A stretch of 5,022 nucleotides of DNA from CAWJHE01 sp964614855. GTDB lineage: Bacteria > Chloroflexota > Anaerolineae > Anaerolineales > UBA4823. The stretch is taken from NCBI GenBank assembly GCA_964614855.1, contig CAZTMX010000219.1, positions 1-5,022 on the forward strand, written 5' to 3'. Shown here piece by piece: positions 1 to 4,304 of the stretch. A program made the position numbers and the translations under genes. The notes under the pieces were generated by a model. It did not search any database, had not been told where the DNA came from, and worked only from the letters and a program-made list of their open reading frames with translations. Within the stretch, counting starts at the first letter, position 1, and every line of letters begins with the position of its first letter.

Positions 1-2
1 AG

Positions 3-56
3 GCGGGCATACAAACGCGTCTCCAATATGAAATAGACGAACTGGTTCAGGGATAA
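3..56 (+). CDS. Possible 3' tail of an upstream gene (partial)
   Basis: An open reading frame enters from the left edge and stops with TAA at 54-56. It reads AGIQTRLQYEIDELVQG, which has a plausible helical, protein-like composition. Seventeen residues are too few to assign a family. A second open frame (1-36, ending at TAG) exists, and a minus-strand ATG at 8-10 with a distant GGAG is also possible, so even the strand is uncertain. If the tail is real, the gene converges on the lipoprotein gene at 149-769, and the hairpin at 85-125 lies between the two ends. Confidence 0.25.
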   Translation, partial: AGIQTRLQYEIDELVQG

Positions 57-84
57 GTTCCCGCGAAAAAGAATAGACGGATGA

Positions 85-125
85 CGGGGCGATTTCTTGC
101 GATTTGGCAAAATAAAATCGCCCCG
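85..125. terminator. Strong intergenic hairpin, candidate terminator
   Basis: An exact 11-bp inverted repeat, CGGGGCGATTT (85-95) and AAATCGCCCCG (115-125), encloses a second 4-bp stem, TTGC (97-100) with GCAA (107-110). The structure lies just past the stop codon of the minus-strand lipoprotein gene and is the best candidate for its terminator. The T-rich run on the minus strand is not immediately adjacent (about positions 65-75), so this is not a textbook intrinsic terminator. A competing weaker stem for the minus-strand RNA uses 115-120 with 137-142 and is followed by a T-rich stretch. Confidence 0.5.
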
Positions 126-148
126 GCTGGATGTGTCGATTTGTTGCT

Positions 149-769
149 TTACGGCGCAGTGGCAGTCCAGGCGACCGGGCCGATTACACAGGCCTTGTTA
201 TCTTTTTTGATTTTAAGGGTGATGCTACCGCTGGCGCGTTTTGAGGTGTTGAATTGGCCCGTCCAGTAGACCTGGTCACCGCCAGCGGTGATGGTGAACT
301 TGCCGTTGAGCAACCAGAATGTGGGCGGCGGCTCGAAGCTGATGGTATCTGAGATCGTACCGCCCCCTTTGCACTGGGCTTTCTTAAGCGTAACCAGCTT
401 AGGGATGATGACGTTTGGATTGGTGCCGATACGGAAGCTCAACCTGCCGCCTTCAAAGGTGCCTTCAAAGAGATCGCGCGGGATGGGCAAGATGGGCGCC
501 AACGTGGGCGCTTTGGTGGGGATCGCTGTAGGTACCAGGAAAGAGGTCGCAGTAATAGCCGGCGTCGGCGGCGGCAGGGTGGCCGTTTCGGTGGGTGGGG
601 GCAGCGTAGCTGTTTCGGTAGGCGGTACGGGTGTGTTGGTCGGGATTTCGGTTGCCGTCGGCAGCGGGGTTGGTGTGGGTTCCGGGGCCAGGAAGGGCAG
701 GTTACAGCCTGTGAGCACCAGGACCAGCAGCAGAGAAAACAGGGTATGGAAGCGTTTGTTTTTGTTCAT
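149..769 (-). CDS. Secreted lipoprotein with Thr/Pro-rich stalk and unknown C-terminal domain
   Basis: This is a 206-residue protein predicted to be exported and lipid-anchored outside the membrane. The N-terminus MNKNKR is basic and is followed by a hydrophobic run and a lipobox LVLTGC, with Cys22 as the predicted lipidated residue. Residues 29-97 form a Pro/Thr-rich, probably extended stalk that includes a duplicated TETATLPPP unit. Residues 100-206 look globular and beta-rich, with alternating polar and hydrophobic residues. They contain two cysteines (133 and 194) that could form a disulfide, and the motifs YWTGQF and RASGSITL followed by a C-terminal WTATAP. Similar beta domains appear in exported bacterial proteins, but I cannot name a family or ligand. 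The start is supported by GGAG five bases upstream of the ATG and by the extended -10 box at 787-795. It is divergent from the nitroreductase gene. The lipoprotein call is strong; the function is unknown. Confidence 0.85.
   Translation of the reverse strand: MNKNKRFHTLFSLLLVLVLTGCNLPFLAPEPTPTPLPTATEIPTNTPVPPTETATLPPPTETATLPPPTPAITATSFLVPTAIPTKAPTLAPILPIPRDLFEGTFEGGRLSFRIGTNPNVIIPKLVTLKKAQCKGGGTISDTISFEPPPTFWLLNGKFTITAGGDQVYWTGQFNTSKRASGSITLKIKKDNKACVIGPVAWTATAP
566..619 (-). repeat. Tandem 27-bp coding repeat (TETATLPPP x2)
   Basis: Two adjacent 27-bp units (593-619 and 566-592) each encode TETATLPPP in the lipoprotein stalk. The units differ mostly at third codon positions, so the duplication is not very recent or has been kept at protein level. 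Length change by repeat slippage is plausible for a stalk of this kind. Confidence 0.8.
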
Positions 770-786
770 ATTGTCTCCTCAGTGAC

Positions 787-795
787 ATTATATCA
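787..795 (-). promoter_or_regulatory. Extended -10 promoter of the lipoprotein gene
   Basis: On the minus strand this reads TGATATAAT, a TGn extended motif joined to a consensus TATAAT. No good -35 hexamer lies 16-18 bases upstream, which is common for extended -10 promoters. The predicted transcript start falls near 780, giving a leader of only about 11 bases that is almost entirely the ribosome binding site. Confidence 0.6.
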
Positions 796-876
796 GAGCA
801 GTTGGAGGGATTTCCGTTAAGAAAATGCGTAACTGTGGTTATGTGATTTCGAGATCAGTCCAGACGATATTGCGTG

Positions 877-882
877 TAAAAT
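877..882 (+). promoter_or_regulatory. Weak candidate -10 box for the nitroreductase gene
   Basis: TAAAAT matches the -10 consensus at five of six positions and lies 20 bases before the ATG at 903. No convincing -35 hexamer is found at the right distance. The leader would be about 14 bases long and lacks a Shine-Dalgarno sequence. Confidence 0.3.
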
Positions 883-902
883 AGGATTAACCAATCGAAA
901 CT

Positions 903-1391
903 ATGGCAGTGAATTCAGAGACAAAAATGGCAGCAAAAACGATTTATCACCGCATGAAAGCCTTGAATGCCCGCATGGCAGCGAATTACAGGCGCGGTTT
1001 TGGCCCCAGGAGCGTCGTGCTGCTGCTGACAACTACCGGGCGCAAGTCAGGCTTGCCCCGCCTTACACCACTGCAGTTTGAGCAGGTTGGCGGAGCGTAC
1101 TATGTCGCCTCTGCCCGCGGCCAGGCAGCAGATTGGTTCAAGAATATTCTGGTCGATCCGCATGTTCATGTTCAAATTGGTGAGCGCGAATTTGCTGCCC
1201 TGGCTGAACCCATCACCGACCCGGAACGCATCGCCGATTTCCTTGAATTGCGCTTGCGCCGCCATCCATTCATGGTTCGCATGATTATGCACCTGATGGA
1301 TGGTTTGCCTCTGCGCTTCAACCGTGGTCACCTGGTGAATATGGCGAAGAACAAGGCGCTTGTTGTACTGCATGCTCCAGGATGGGCTTGA
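903..1391 (+). CDS. DDN-like nitroreductase / F420-type flavin oxidoreductase family protein
   Basis: This is a 162-residue protein of the deazaflavin-dependent nitroreductase family, a split beta-barrel fold. Members such as mycobacterial Ddn use reduced F420, or sometimes a flavin, to reduce quinones or nitro compounds. The diagnostic segment is VVLLLTTTGRKSGLPRLTPL (residues 38-57), with the GRKSG..R..PL cofactor-binding signature. It is followed by YYVASARG (66-73) and ADWFKNILVDPHVHVQIG (76-93), the usual W..N.l.dP.v.v..G pattern. Length fits the family's single-domain members. The start is uncertain: the ATG at 903 has no Shine-Dalgarno, and an in-frame ATG at 927 (Met9) is also possible; either keeps the whole domain. 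It is a single gene, divergent from the lipoprotein gene and convergent with the peptide cassettes. The family call is firm; cofactor and substrate are not shown by the sequence. Confidence 0.85.
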   Translation: MAVNSETKMAAKTIYHRMKALNARMAANYRRGFGPRSVVLLLTTTGRKSGLPRLTPLQFEQVGGAYYVASARGQAADWFKNILVDPHVHVQIGEREFAALAEPITDPERIADFLELRLRRHPFMVRMIMHLMDGLPLRFNRGHLVNMAKNKALVVLHAPGWA

Positions 1392-1407
1392 AGGATAATC
1401 GAAACGC

Positions 1408-1445
1408 AAAATAAAACCCCCAGCCGCGTTAAACAGGGTTGGGGG
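1408..1445 (-). terminator. Intrinsic terminator of peptide cassette 1
   Basis: On the minus strand CCCCCAACC (1445-1437) pairs with GGCTGGGGG (1425-1417), with one mismatch in nine pairs. A T-rich tract TTTTATTTT (1416-1408) follows. The mismatch would be a G-U wobble in + strand RNA, but that strand lacks a T tract after the stem, so this mainly ends minus-strand transcripts. It is the counterpart of the hairpin at 1811-1850, offset by exactly 405 bp. Confidence 0.8.
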
Positions 1446-1458
1446 TTGAGAGGGGTGA

Positions 1459-1490
1459 GATCTCAACTTCTCGATTTAGGGCCAGGACCA
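1459..1490 (-). repeat. 32-bp identical stop-codon/3'UTR block, copy 1
   Basis: This block is identical to 1864-1895. It covers the last codons (TGG TCC TGG CCC), the TAA stop and 17 bases of 3' untranslated sequence of peptide gene 1. The untranslated part includes GTTGAGA, which in this copy can pair with TCTCAAC just before the terminator stem (1445-1451 with 1461-1467). That pairing is absent from copy 2. Confidence 0.9.
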
Positions 1491-1634
1491 GCCCTGTGGA
1501 TAATGAACTTGGGTCTGAGTCGCAGGGCCTTTTGCGTTGCCACCTCGAACTTTGCCACCGCCGGCAAACACGATGAATGTGGACATGACGAGTAGGGTGA
1601 TGAGGATGATCACGACGGCGAATTTCTTGTTCAT
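1476..1634 (-). CDS. Small secreted peptide 1, C-terminus PQGWSWP (basic copy)
   Basis: This is a 52-residue peptide of no family I recognise. It has a basic N-terminus MNKK, a hydrophobic core over residues 5-23 and a VFA site that predicts signal peptidase I cleavage after Ala24. That would release a 28-residue peptide starting GGGKVRGG and ending PQGWSWP. The mature part has no acidic residue and three Lys/Arg (28, 30, 35), and there is no cysteine. The alternative is a small single-span membrane protein with an exposed C-terminus. The gene is supported by a strong AAAAGGAG site five bases before the ATG, a promoter, a terminator, and a paralogue of the same length 405 bp away (36 of 52 residues identical by my count). 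The overlapping longer frame on this strand has no such support. It is transcribed away from the ABC exporter and is the last gene of the minus-strand group. Confidence 0.85.
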   Translation of the reverse strand: MNKKFAVVIILITLLVMSTFIVFAGGGKVRGGNAKGPATQTQVHYPQGWSWP

Positions 1635-1659
1635 TGATACTCCTTTTGGTTAGAAAACC

Positions 1660-1678
1660 GATTGATTTTTTCTCAATC
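1660..1678 (-). other. Short hairpin in the leader of peptide gene 1
   Basis: GATTGA and TCAATC form a perfect 6-bp stem with a 7-base A-rich loop in the minus-strand RNA. It sits just after the predicted transcript start (about 1681) and 16 bases before the ribosome site. The leader of peptide gene 2 has a weaker 4-bp stem at 2070-2082. It could affect mRNA stability; no known riboswitch is recognised. Confidence 0.35.
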
Positions 1679-1687
1679 TCTGCAATA

Positions 1688-1730
1688 TATTTATCATCTA
1701 CAACCAGTTCAGTCAAGAGTACTTTTGGGC
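1688..1730 (-). promoter_or_regulatory. Promoter of peptide gene 1 with conserved upstream block
   Basis: The minus strand has TTGACT (1716-1711), a 17-base spacer ending in TGA, and TAAATA (1693-1688). This is a sigma-70-type promoter with an extended -10. The 19-bp block at 1712-1730, which overlaps the -35 box, matches 2119-2137 in the second cassette at 17 of 19 positions. The spacers are not conserved, which points to selection on the block. The predicted leader is about 47 bases. Confidence 0.65.
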
Positions 1731-1767
1731 CATATTTACGCCTGCCTAGTGTAAAAGTATTGCAAAA

Positions 1768-1788
1768 TCTAGTGAAACATTCACTGGA
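1768..1788. promoter_or_regulatory. Candidate operator: 21-bp imperfect palindrome
   Basis: AGTGAA and TTCACT are exact inverted halves around ACA (1771-1785). The symmetry extends outward by two more pairs after one mismatch. It lies about 50 bp upstream of the -35 box of peptide gene 1 and downstream of the cassette 2 terminator, so it is in non-transcribed DNA. CTAGTG, part of one half-site, recurs at 1746-1751. It could bind a dimeric regulator; no regulator gene is in the window. Confidence 0.35.
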
Positions 1789-1810
1789 ACCTTTGCGCTT
1801 TAGTTAATAG

Positions 1811-1850
1811 GAAAAAGAATACCCCCAACCACTTGTTACTGGGTTGGGGG
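1811..1850 (-). terminator. Intrinsic terminator of peptide cassette 2 and probably of the ABC operon
   Basis: A perfect 9-bp stem, CCCCCAACC (1850-1842) with GGTTGGGGG (1830-1822), has an 11-base loop and is followed by TATTCTTTTTC on the minus strand. No hairpin is visible between the ATPase stop and peptide gene 2, so read-through from the ABC genes would also end here. Confidence 0.85.
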
Positions 1851-1863
1851 TTTCAGGGAAAGG

Positions 1864-1895
1864 GATCTCAACTTCTCGATTTAGGGCCAGGACCA
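1864..1895 (-). repeat. 32-bp identical stop-codon/3'UTR block, copy 2
   Basis: This is an exact match to 1459-1490. It covers the last codons and stop of peptide gene 2 and 17 bases of untranslated sequence. Identity ends abruptly on both sides: the Gly codon before it differs at its third base, and the sequence towards the terminator stem diverges. Confidence 0.9.
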
Positions 1896-2039
1896 ACCTT
1901 GTGGCTCTTCTTCCTGAACCTGGTTGGCAGAACCAGCAGCATCATCGCCTCTAACATTGCCGCCTTCGGCAAATACAGTGAACGTAGACATGACAAACAG
2001 AGTGATCAGGAGGATCACGACGGCCAATTTCCTATTCAT
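1881..2039 (-). CDS. Small secreted peptide 2, C-terminus PQGWSWP (acidic copy)
   Basis: This 52-residue paralogue of the peptide at 1476-1634 has the same layout. The N-terminus is MNRK, the hydrophobic core covers 5-23 and VFA predicts signal peptidase I cleavage after Ala24. The 28-residue mature part starts EGGNVRGD and ends EEEPQGWSWP. Nineteen of the 24 signal residues and all of the last seven match copy 1, but only 10 of the 21 middle residues do. Here the middle is acidic (Glu25, Asp32, Asp33, Glu43-45, with Arg30 the only basic residue). The ribosome site AAAAAAGGAG sits five bases before the ATG. Its promoter starts within 50 bp of the ATPase stop, and no terminator separates it from the ABC genes, so it may be made from both its own and the operon transcript. 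The function is unknown; secretion is predicted from the N-terminus only. Confidence 0.85.
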   Translation of the reverse strand: MNRKLAVVILLITLFVMSTFTVFAEGGNVRGDDAAGSANQVQEEEPQGWSWP

Positions 2040-2094
2040 TCGTACTCCTTTTTTCTATGGCAACGCGATTGAAATTTATTCAGTGGATGCAATA

Positions 2095-2137
2095 AAAATA
2101 TCATTTCAGCGCCGTAGGGTCAAGGGTACTTTCGGGC
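2095..2137 (-). promoter_or_regulatory. Promoter of peptide gene 2 with conserved upstream block
   Basis: TTGACC (2123-2118), a 17-base spacer ending in TGA and TATTTT (2100-2095) mirror the promoter of cassette 1 in spacing. The 19-bp block at 2119-2137 is shared with 1712-1730, and TATTGCA follows at the predicted start in both. The block ends six bases from the ATPase stop codon. The predicted leader is about 49 bases. Confidence 0.65.
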
Positions 2138-2142
2138 TAAAT

Positions 2143-2919
2143 CTAAGCGCAGCGGATCAGCGCATCGATTTCGGATTGGCCTTCCAATACAGAAGCAATC
2201 TTCCCGTCTTCGATCTGGATGATCTTATCCACGTATTTGCACATGCGCAGGTCGTGGGTGACCATGATGCCGGCTTTATTATTCTCATGGATCAGGTCGG
2301 CATACAGGCTGGTGACCTGGTAGGCGCGCTCGGTATCCAGGCTGGCGGTGGGCTCATCGGCGAGCACAACGCTGGGTTCGTGGATCAGCGAGCGGGCAAT
2401 GGCCACGCGCTGGCGCTGCCCGCCGGAAAGCTGGCTGGGGAGGTTCTTCAGCCGGTCGCTCATACCCAGTCTTTCCAGCAATTCCAGGGTGCGCTGGCGT
2501 TCGACTTTGTTCAAGCGGTTGTTCAGACGAAGCATCATCTCCACGTTTTCTTGCACGGTCAGGTACGGTACCAGGTTGTTGGATTGGAAGGTAAACCCAA
2601 TTCGCTCGCGGCGAAATTTGACCCGATCGCTTTCGCTCATTTTGCCCAGGTCTTTGCCGTCGATCAAGACTTCACCTTCGCTGGGACGCAAGAGCGCTGC
2701 CAGCATAGCCAGCATGGTGGTTTTCCCTGAGCCGCTGGGGCCAACCAGGGCGACAAATTCGCCGGGATAAATGCTGATATTTGCGCCGTCCACCGCACGT
2801 ACTTCACCGATAGCGGAAGGATATACCTTGCTGACCTGGCGGGTTTCGATCACCGGTGTGGAGGTTGGCTTTGCGCCATTCGGAGTGGAAAGTTTGAGTT
2901 CAGGTATCATGTTGGTCAT
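2143..2919 (-). CDS. ABC transporter ATPase, HrtA/LolD/MacB type
   Basis: This 258-residue nucleotide-binding subunit powers the permease encoded just upstream. All ATPase motifs are present: Walker A GPSGSGKT (60-67), Q-loop Gln112 in FQSNNLVPYL, signature LSGGQ (164-168), Walker B VVLADE (184-189), D-loop SLD (193-195) and His222 in the switch. The FQS.NLVPYL stretch and the end GIMVTHDLRMCKYVDKI resemble HrtA-like subunits of haem-efflux and related exporters, a subgroup of the LolD/MacB class that works with four-helix FtsX-like permeases. The first 20 residues are a Ser/Thr/Pro-rich extension before the core. The first ATG is chosen over Met4 because AGGAGG lies five bases before it. The gene is 10 bases behind the permease stop, so translation is probably coupled. 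The exported substrate cannot be read from the sequence; haem, a lipid, an antibiotic or the adjacent peptides are all possible. Confidence 0.93.
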   Translation of the reverse strand: MTNMIPELKLSTPNGAKPTSTPVIETRQVSKVYPSAIGEVRAVDGANISIYPGEFVALVGPSGSGKTTMLAMLAALLRPSEGEVLIDGKDLGKMSESDRVKFRRERIGFTFQSNNLVPYLTVQENVEMMLRLNNRLNKVERQRTLELLERLGMSDRLKNLPSQLSGGQRQRVAIARSLIHEPSVVLADEPTASLDTERAYQVTSLYADLIHENNKAGIMVTHDLRMCKYVDKIIQIEDGKIASVLEGQSEIDALIRCA

Positions 2920-2924
2920 GGCGT

Positions 2925-2932
2925 CCTCCTTA
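2925..2932 (-). promoter_or_regulatory. Shine-Dalgarno overlapping the permease stop codon
   Basis: TAAGGAGG on the minus strand contains both the permease TAA stop and the ribosome site of the ATPase gene, five bases before its ATG. This favours translational coupling and balanced production of the two subunits. Confidence 0.8.
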
Positions 2933-4078
2933 TGAGCTCAGCCCAAGGGCGATCAGGGGTTCGACGGAAATTGCTAAGCGTACTGAGACCAAACCGCCAA
3001 CAGGTCCGATCAAGAGCAGCAGGATAACTGCCAGGAGCACATTGCCCCCTGCAAATACGATGGGCACGCTGGCAGGGATAAAGGCAGCGAGCAGCAAAGT
3101 CACTGCACCTCCAAGCAGCACACCAAAGGTCGAGACCAGCACAATTTGCATCACCACCGCCGCAGCGACAGTTGAGTTGGAGGTGCCGATGGCTTTTAGC
3201 ACACCGATCTGGGGGACTTTCTGCAGCAATTGGATCTGGAAGAAGCCACCGATCACCAGGATGCCGATCAGCAAGGTGAAGCCGCTCTGGGTGTTGAGCG
3301 TGGTTTGCTGCACAGAATAGCCAGGGATGGCTTCGTACGCGGTCTTGGTGTCCGCCACTTCAATGTTTGCCACTTGCGAGAGCAAGGAAGCCTTACCGGC
3401 TTCTTCGGTCACACCGGGTTCGAATTTCACCACGATGACATTGGCAATGGTTTGCATTAAACCGCCGGGCATTTGGGAATTTATCTGTTCCCAGGTACGG
3501 TAGGGGATAAATATTGAAGGTGCATAAAGATACTGCTGCCCCTCGGTGATACCGATCACATTGAGTTGAAAGAACTCCTCTTCGCTGCCCTTGATGGTCT
3601 TGATGGTAATGGTATCTCCAACGCTGACGTTTTGGCGGCTGGCGATATTGCCGTCGATGACCACATCATTACCGCGATCAGAGGTCAGAGTCTGGCCGCC
3701 TGTGACGGGCGGTAAGCCGGGTTTGCCGGCTTCCACACCGATCAGCGAGACATCTTCATTTTCTCTGCCGTCGGTGAAAACCAGCGTGCCGTTTCCAAAA
3801 CCCAAAGGTCCAGCGTTGGCGACCACATCCAGGCGTTGGATGTCATTCAGCAGGCTGCGGTCAAGCCGGCTGGCATTGGCCGAAAGCTCGACATTCTTTT
3901 GAAAAACGAGCAAATCTGCATCCAGCTTGGACAGGTACTCTTTGTTTGCCAGCGCCAGGCCTTCGGAAAGGGCGGCGATAAAGAGCACCAGCAAGGTGAT
4001 CAAAGCGATGACCAGGGAAAAGAGCGTAAAACGTCCCCGGTTGCGCCAAACTTCTTTGAAAGATAGAAAAAAAGCCAT
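2930..4078 (-). CDS. ABC transporter permease, FtsX/MacB family (HrtB- or DevC-like)
   Basis: This 382-residue inner-membrane subunit has the four-helix layout of type VII (MacB-like) exporters. TM1 is at about 18-38, a large extracytoplasmic domain covers about 40-265, and TM2 (266-286), TM3 (305-330) and TM4 (347-367) follow. The segment QKVPQIGVLKAIGTSNSTV (286-304) between TM2 and TM3 is the typical FtsX-domain loop that contacts the ATPase. The end RLAISVEPLIALG also fits the family. The stretch LSEGLALANKEYLSKLDADL after TM1 resembles HrtB-type permeases; DevC-type exporters are a close alternative. Such proteins move substrates by mechanical coupling from the outer face rather than through a channel. 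CAGGAG lies five bases before the chosen ATG. It is the first gene of the minus-strand operon and divergent from the penicillin-binding protein. No membrane-fusion partner is in the window, which favours an HrtAB-like stand-alone pump. Confidence 0.9.
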   Translation of the reverse strand: MAFFLSFKEVWRNRGRFTLFSLVIALITLLVLFIAALSEGLALANKEYLSKLDADLLVFQKNVELSANASRLDRSLLNDIQRLDVVANAGPLGFGNGTLVFTDGRENEDVSLIGVEAGKPGLPPVTGGQTLTSDRGNDVVIDGNIASRQNVSVGDTITIKTIKGSEEEFFQLNVIGITEGQQYLYAPSIFIPYRTWEQINSQMPGGLMQTIANVIVVKFEPGVTEEAGKASLLSQVANIEVADTKTAYEAIPGYSVQQTTLNTQSGFTLLIGILVIGGFFQIQLLQKVPQIGVLKAIGTSNSTVAAAVVMQIVLVSTFGVLLGGAVTLLLAAFIPASVPIVFAGGNVLLAVILLLLIGPVGGLVSVRLAISVEPLIALGLSS

Positions 4079-4153
4079 ACGGTCTCCTGTTAATTCGTCG
4101 ATGTGTGTGTGAAAGCGATTATGCCGGAATTCAATGGTTTTGTTTAGGATGTA

Positions 4154-4182
4154 TTTTTATCACGAAATATAGAATATGTCAA
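4154..4182 (-). promoter_or_regulatory. Promoter of the ABC exporter operon
   Basis: A consensus -35 TTGACA (4182-4177), a 17-base spacer ending in TGA and TAAAAA (4159-4154) lie in an AT-rich region. Spacing and the extended TGA element match both peptide promoters, but the conserved 19-bp upstream block of those promoters is absent. The predicted leader is about 70 bases. Confidence 0.65.
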
Positions 4183-4240
4183 GGAAATGTATAGATAACG
4201 TATAAGAATAATTGATGATTTAGGCGTCTTTTGTTCCCGG

Positions 4241-4268
4241 TTGGCGCGCTTGCCATGCAGCGTATAAT
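4241..4268 (+). promoter_or_regulatory. Promoter of the penicillin-binding protein gene
   Basis: TTGGCG (4241-4246) and a consensus TATAAT (4263-4268) are separated by 16 bases. The predicted start near 4275 leaves a leader of about 30 bases that carries the AAGGAG ribosome site. It is divergent from the ABC promoter, with about 60 bp between the two -35 boxes. Confidence 0.6.
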
Positions 4269-4304
4269 CGTTTATGATGGGTATTTGCTGTAAGGAGCGG
4301 CTTT

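Noticed and set aside
288..785. 165-codon + strand frame opposite the lipoprotein gene
   Set aside because: Its Gly/Val repeats are the antisense reading of the Thr/Pro-rich stalk; the minus strand has lipobox, ribosome site and promoter.
1047..1466. 139-codon minus-strand frame opposite the nitroreductase gene
   Set aside because: The + strand frame has clear family motifs. The antisense frame runs through a terminator and has no ribosome site or recognisable domain.
1429..1716. 95-codon minus-strand frame overlapping peptide gene 1
   Set aside because: It would start at TTG inside the -35 box of the peptide promoter and its composition is not protein-like (runs of His and Arg). The 52-residue frame has the ribosome site and the paralogue.
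1476..2039. Classical RiPP or lanthipeptide precursor pair
   Set aside because: The peptides have no cysteines and no double-Gly leader cleavage site at the expected place. A Sec-type signal is present and no modifying enzyme is in the window. A modified peptide is not excluded, but nothing here supports it.
1408..2137. Insertion sequence or CRISPR-like repeat as explanation of the duplicated segment
   Set aside because: There is no transposase, no terminal inverted repeats with target duplication, and only two units of about 325 bp separated by 80 bp. It is a tandem gene duplication.
1924..2730. 268-codon open frame on the + strand opposite the ATPase gene
   Set aside because: It is antisense to a complete ABC ATPase with all motifs and to peptide gene 2. 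Its start is a non-ATG codon without a ribosome site. Such long shadow frames opposite ABC ATPases are common.
4183..4206. TATA-containing repeats upstream of the ABC promoter as an operator
   Set aside because: The repeats are short and AT-rich with no convincing symmetry, so they are expected by chance in this stretch.
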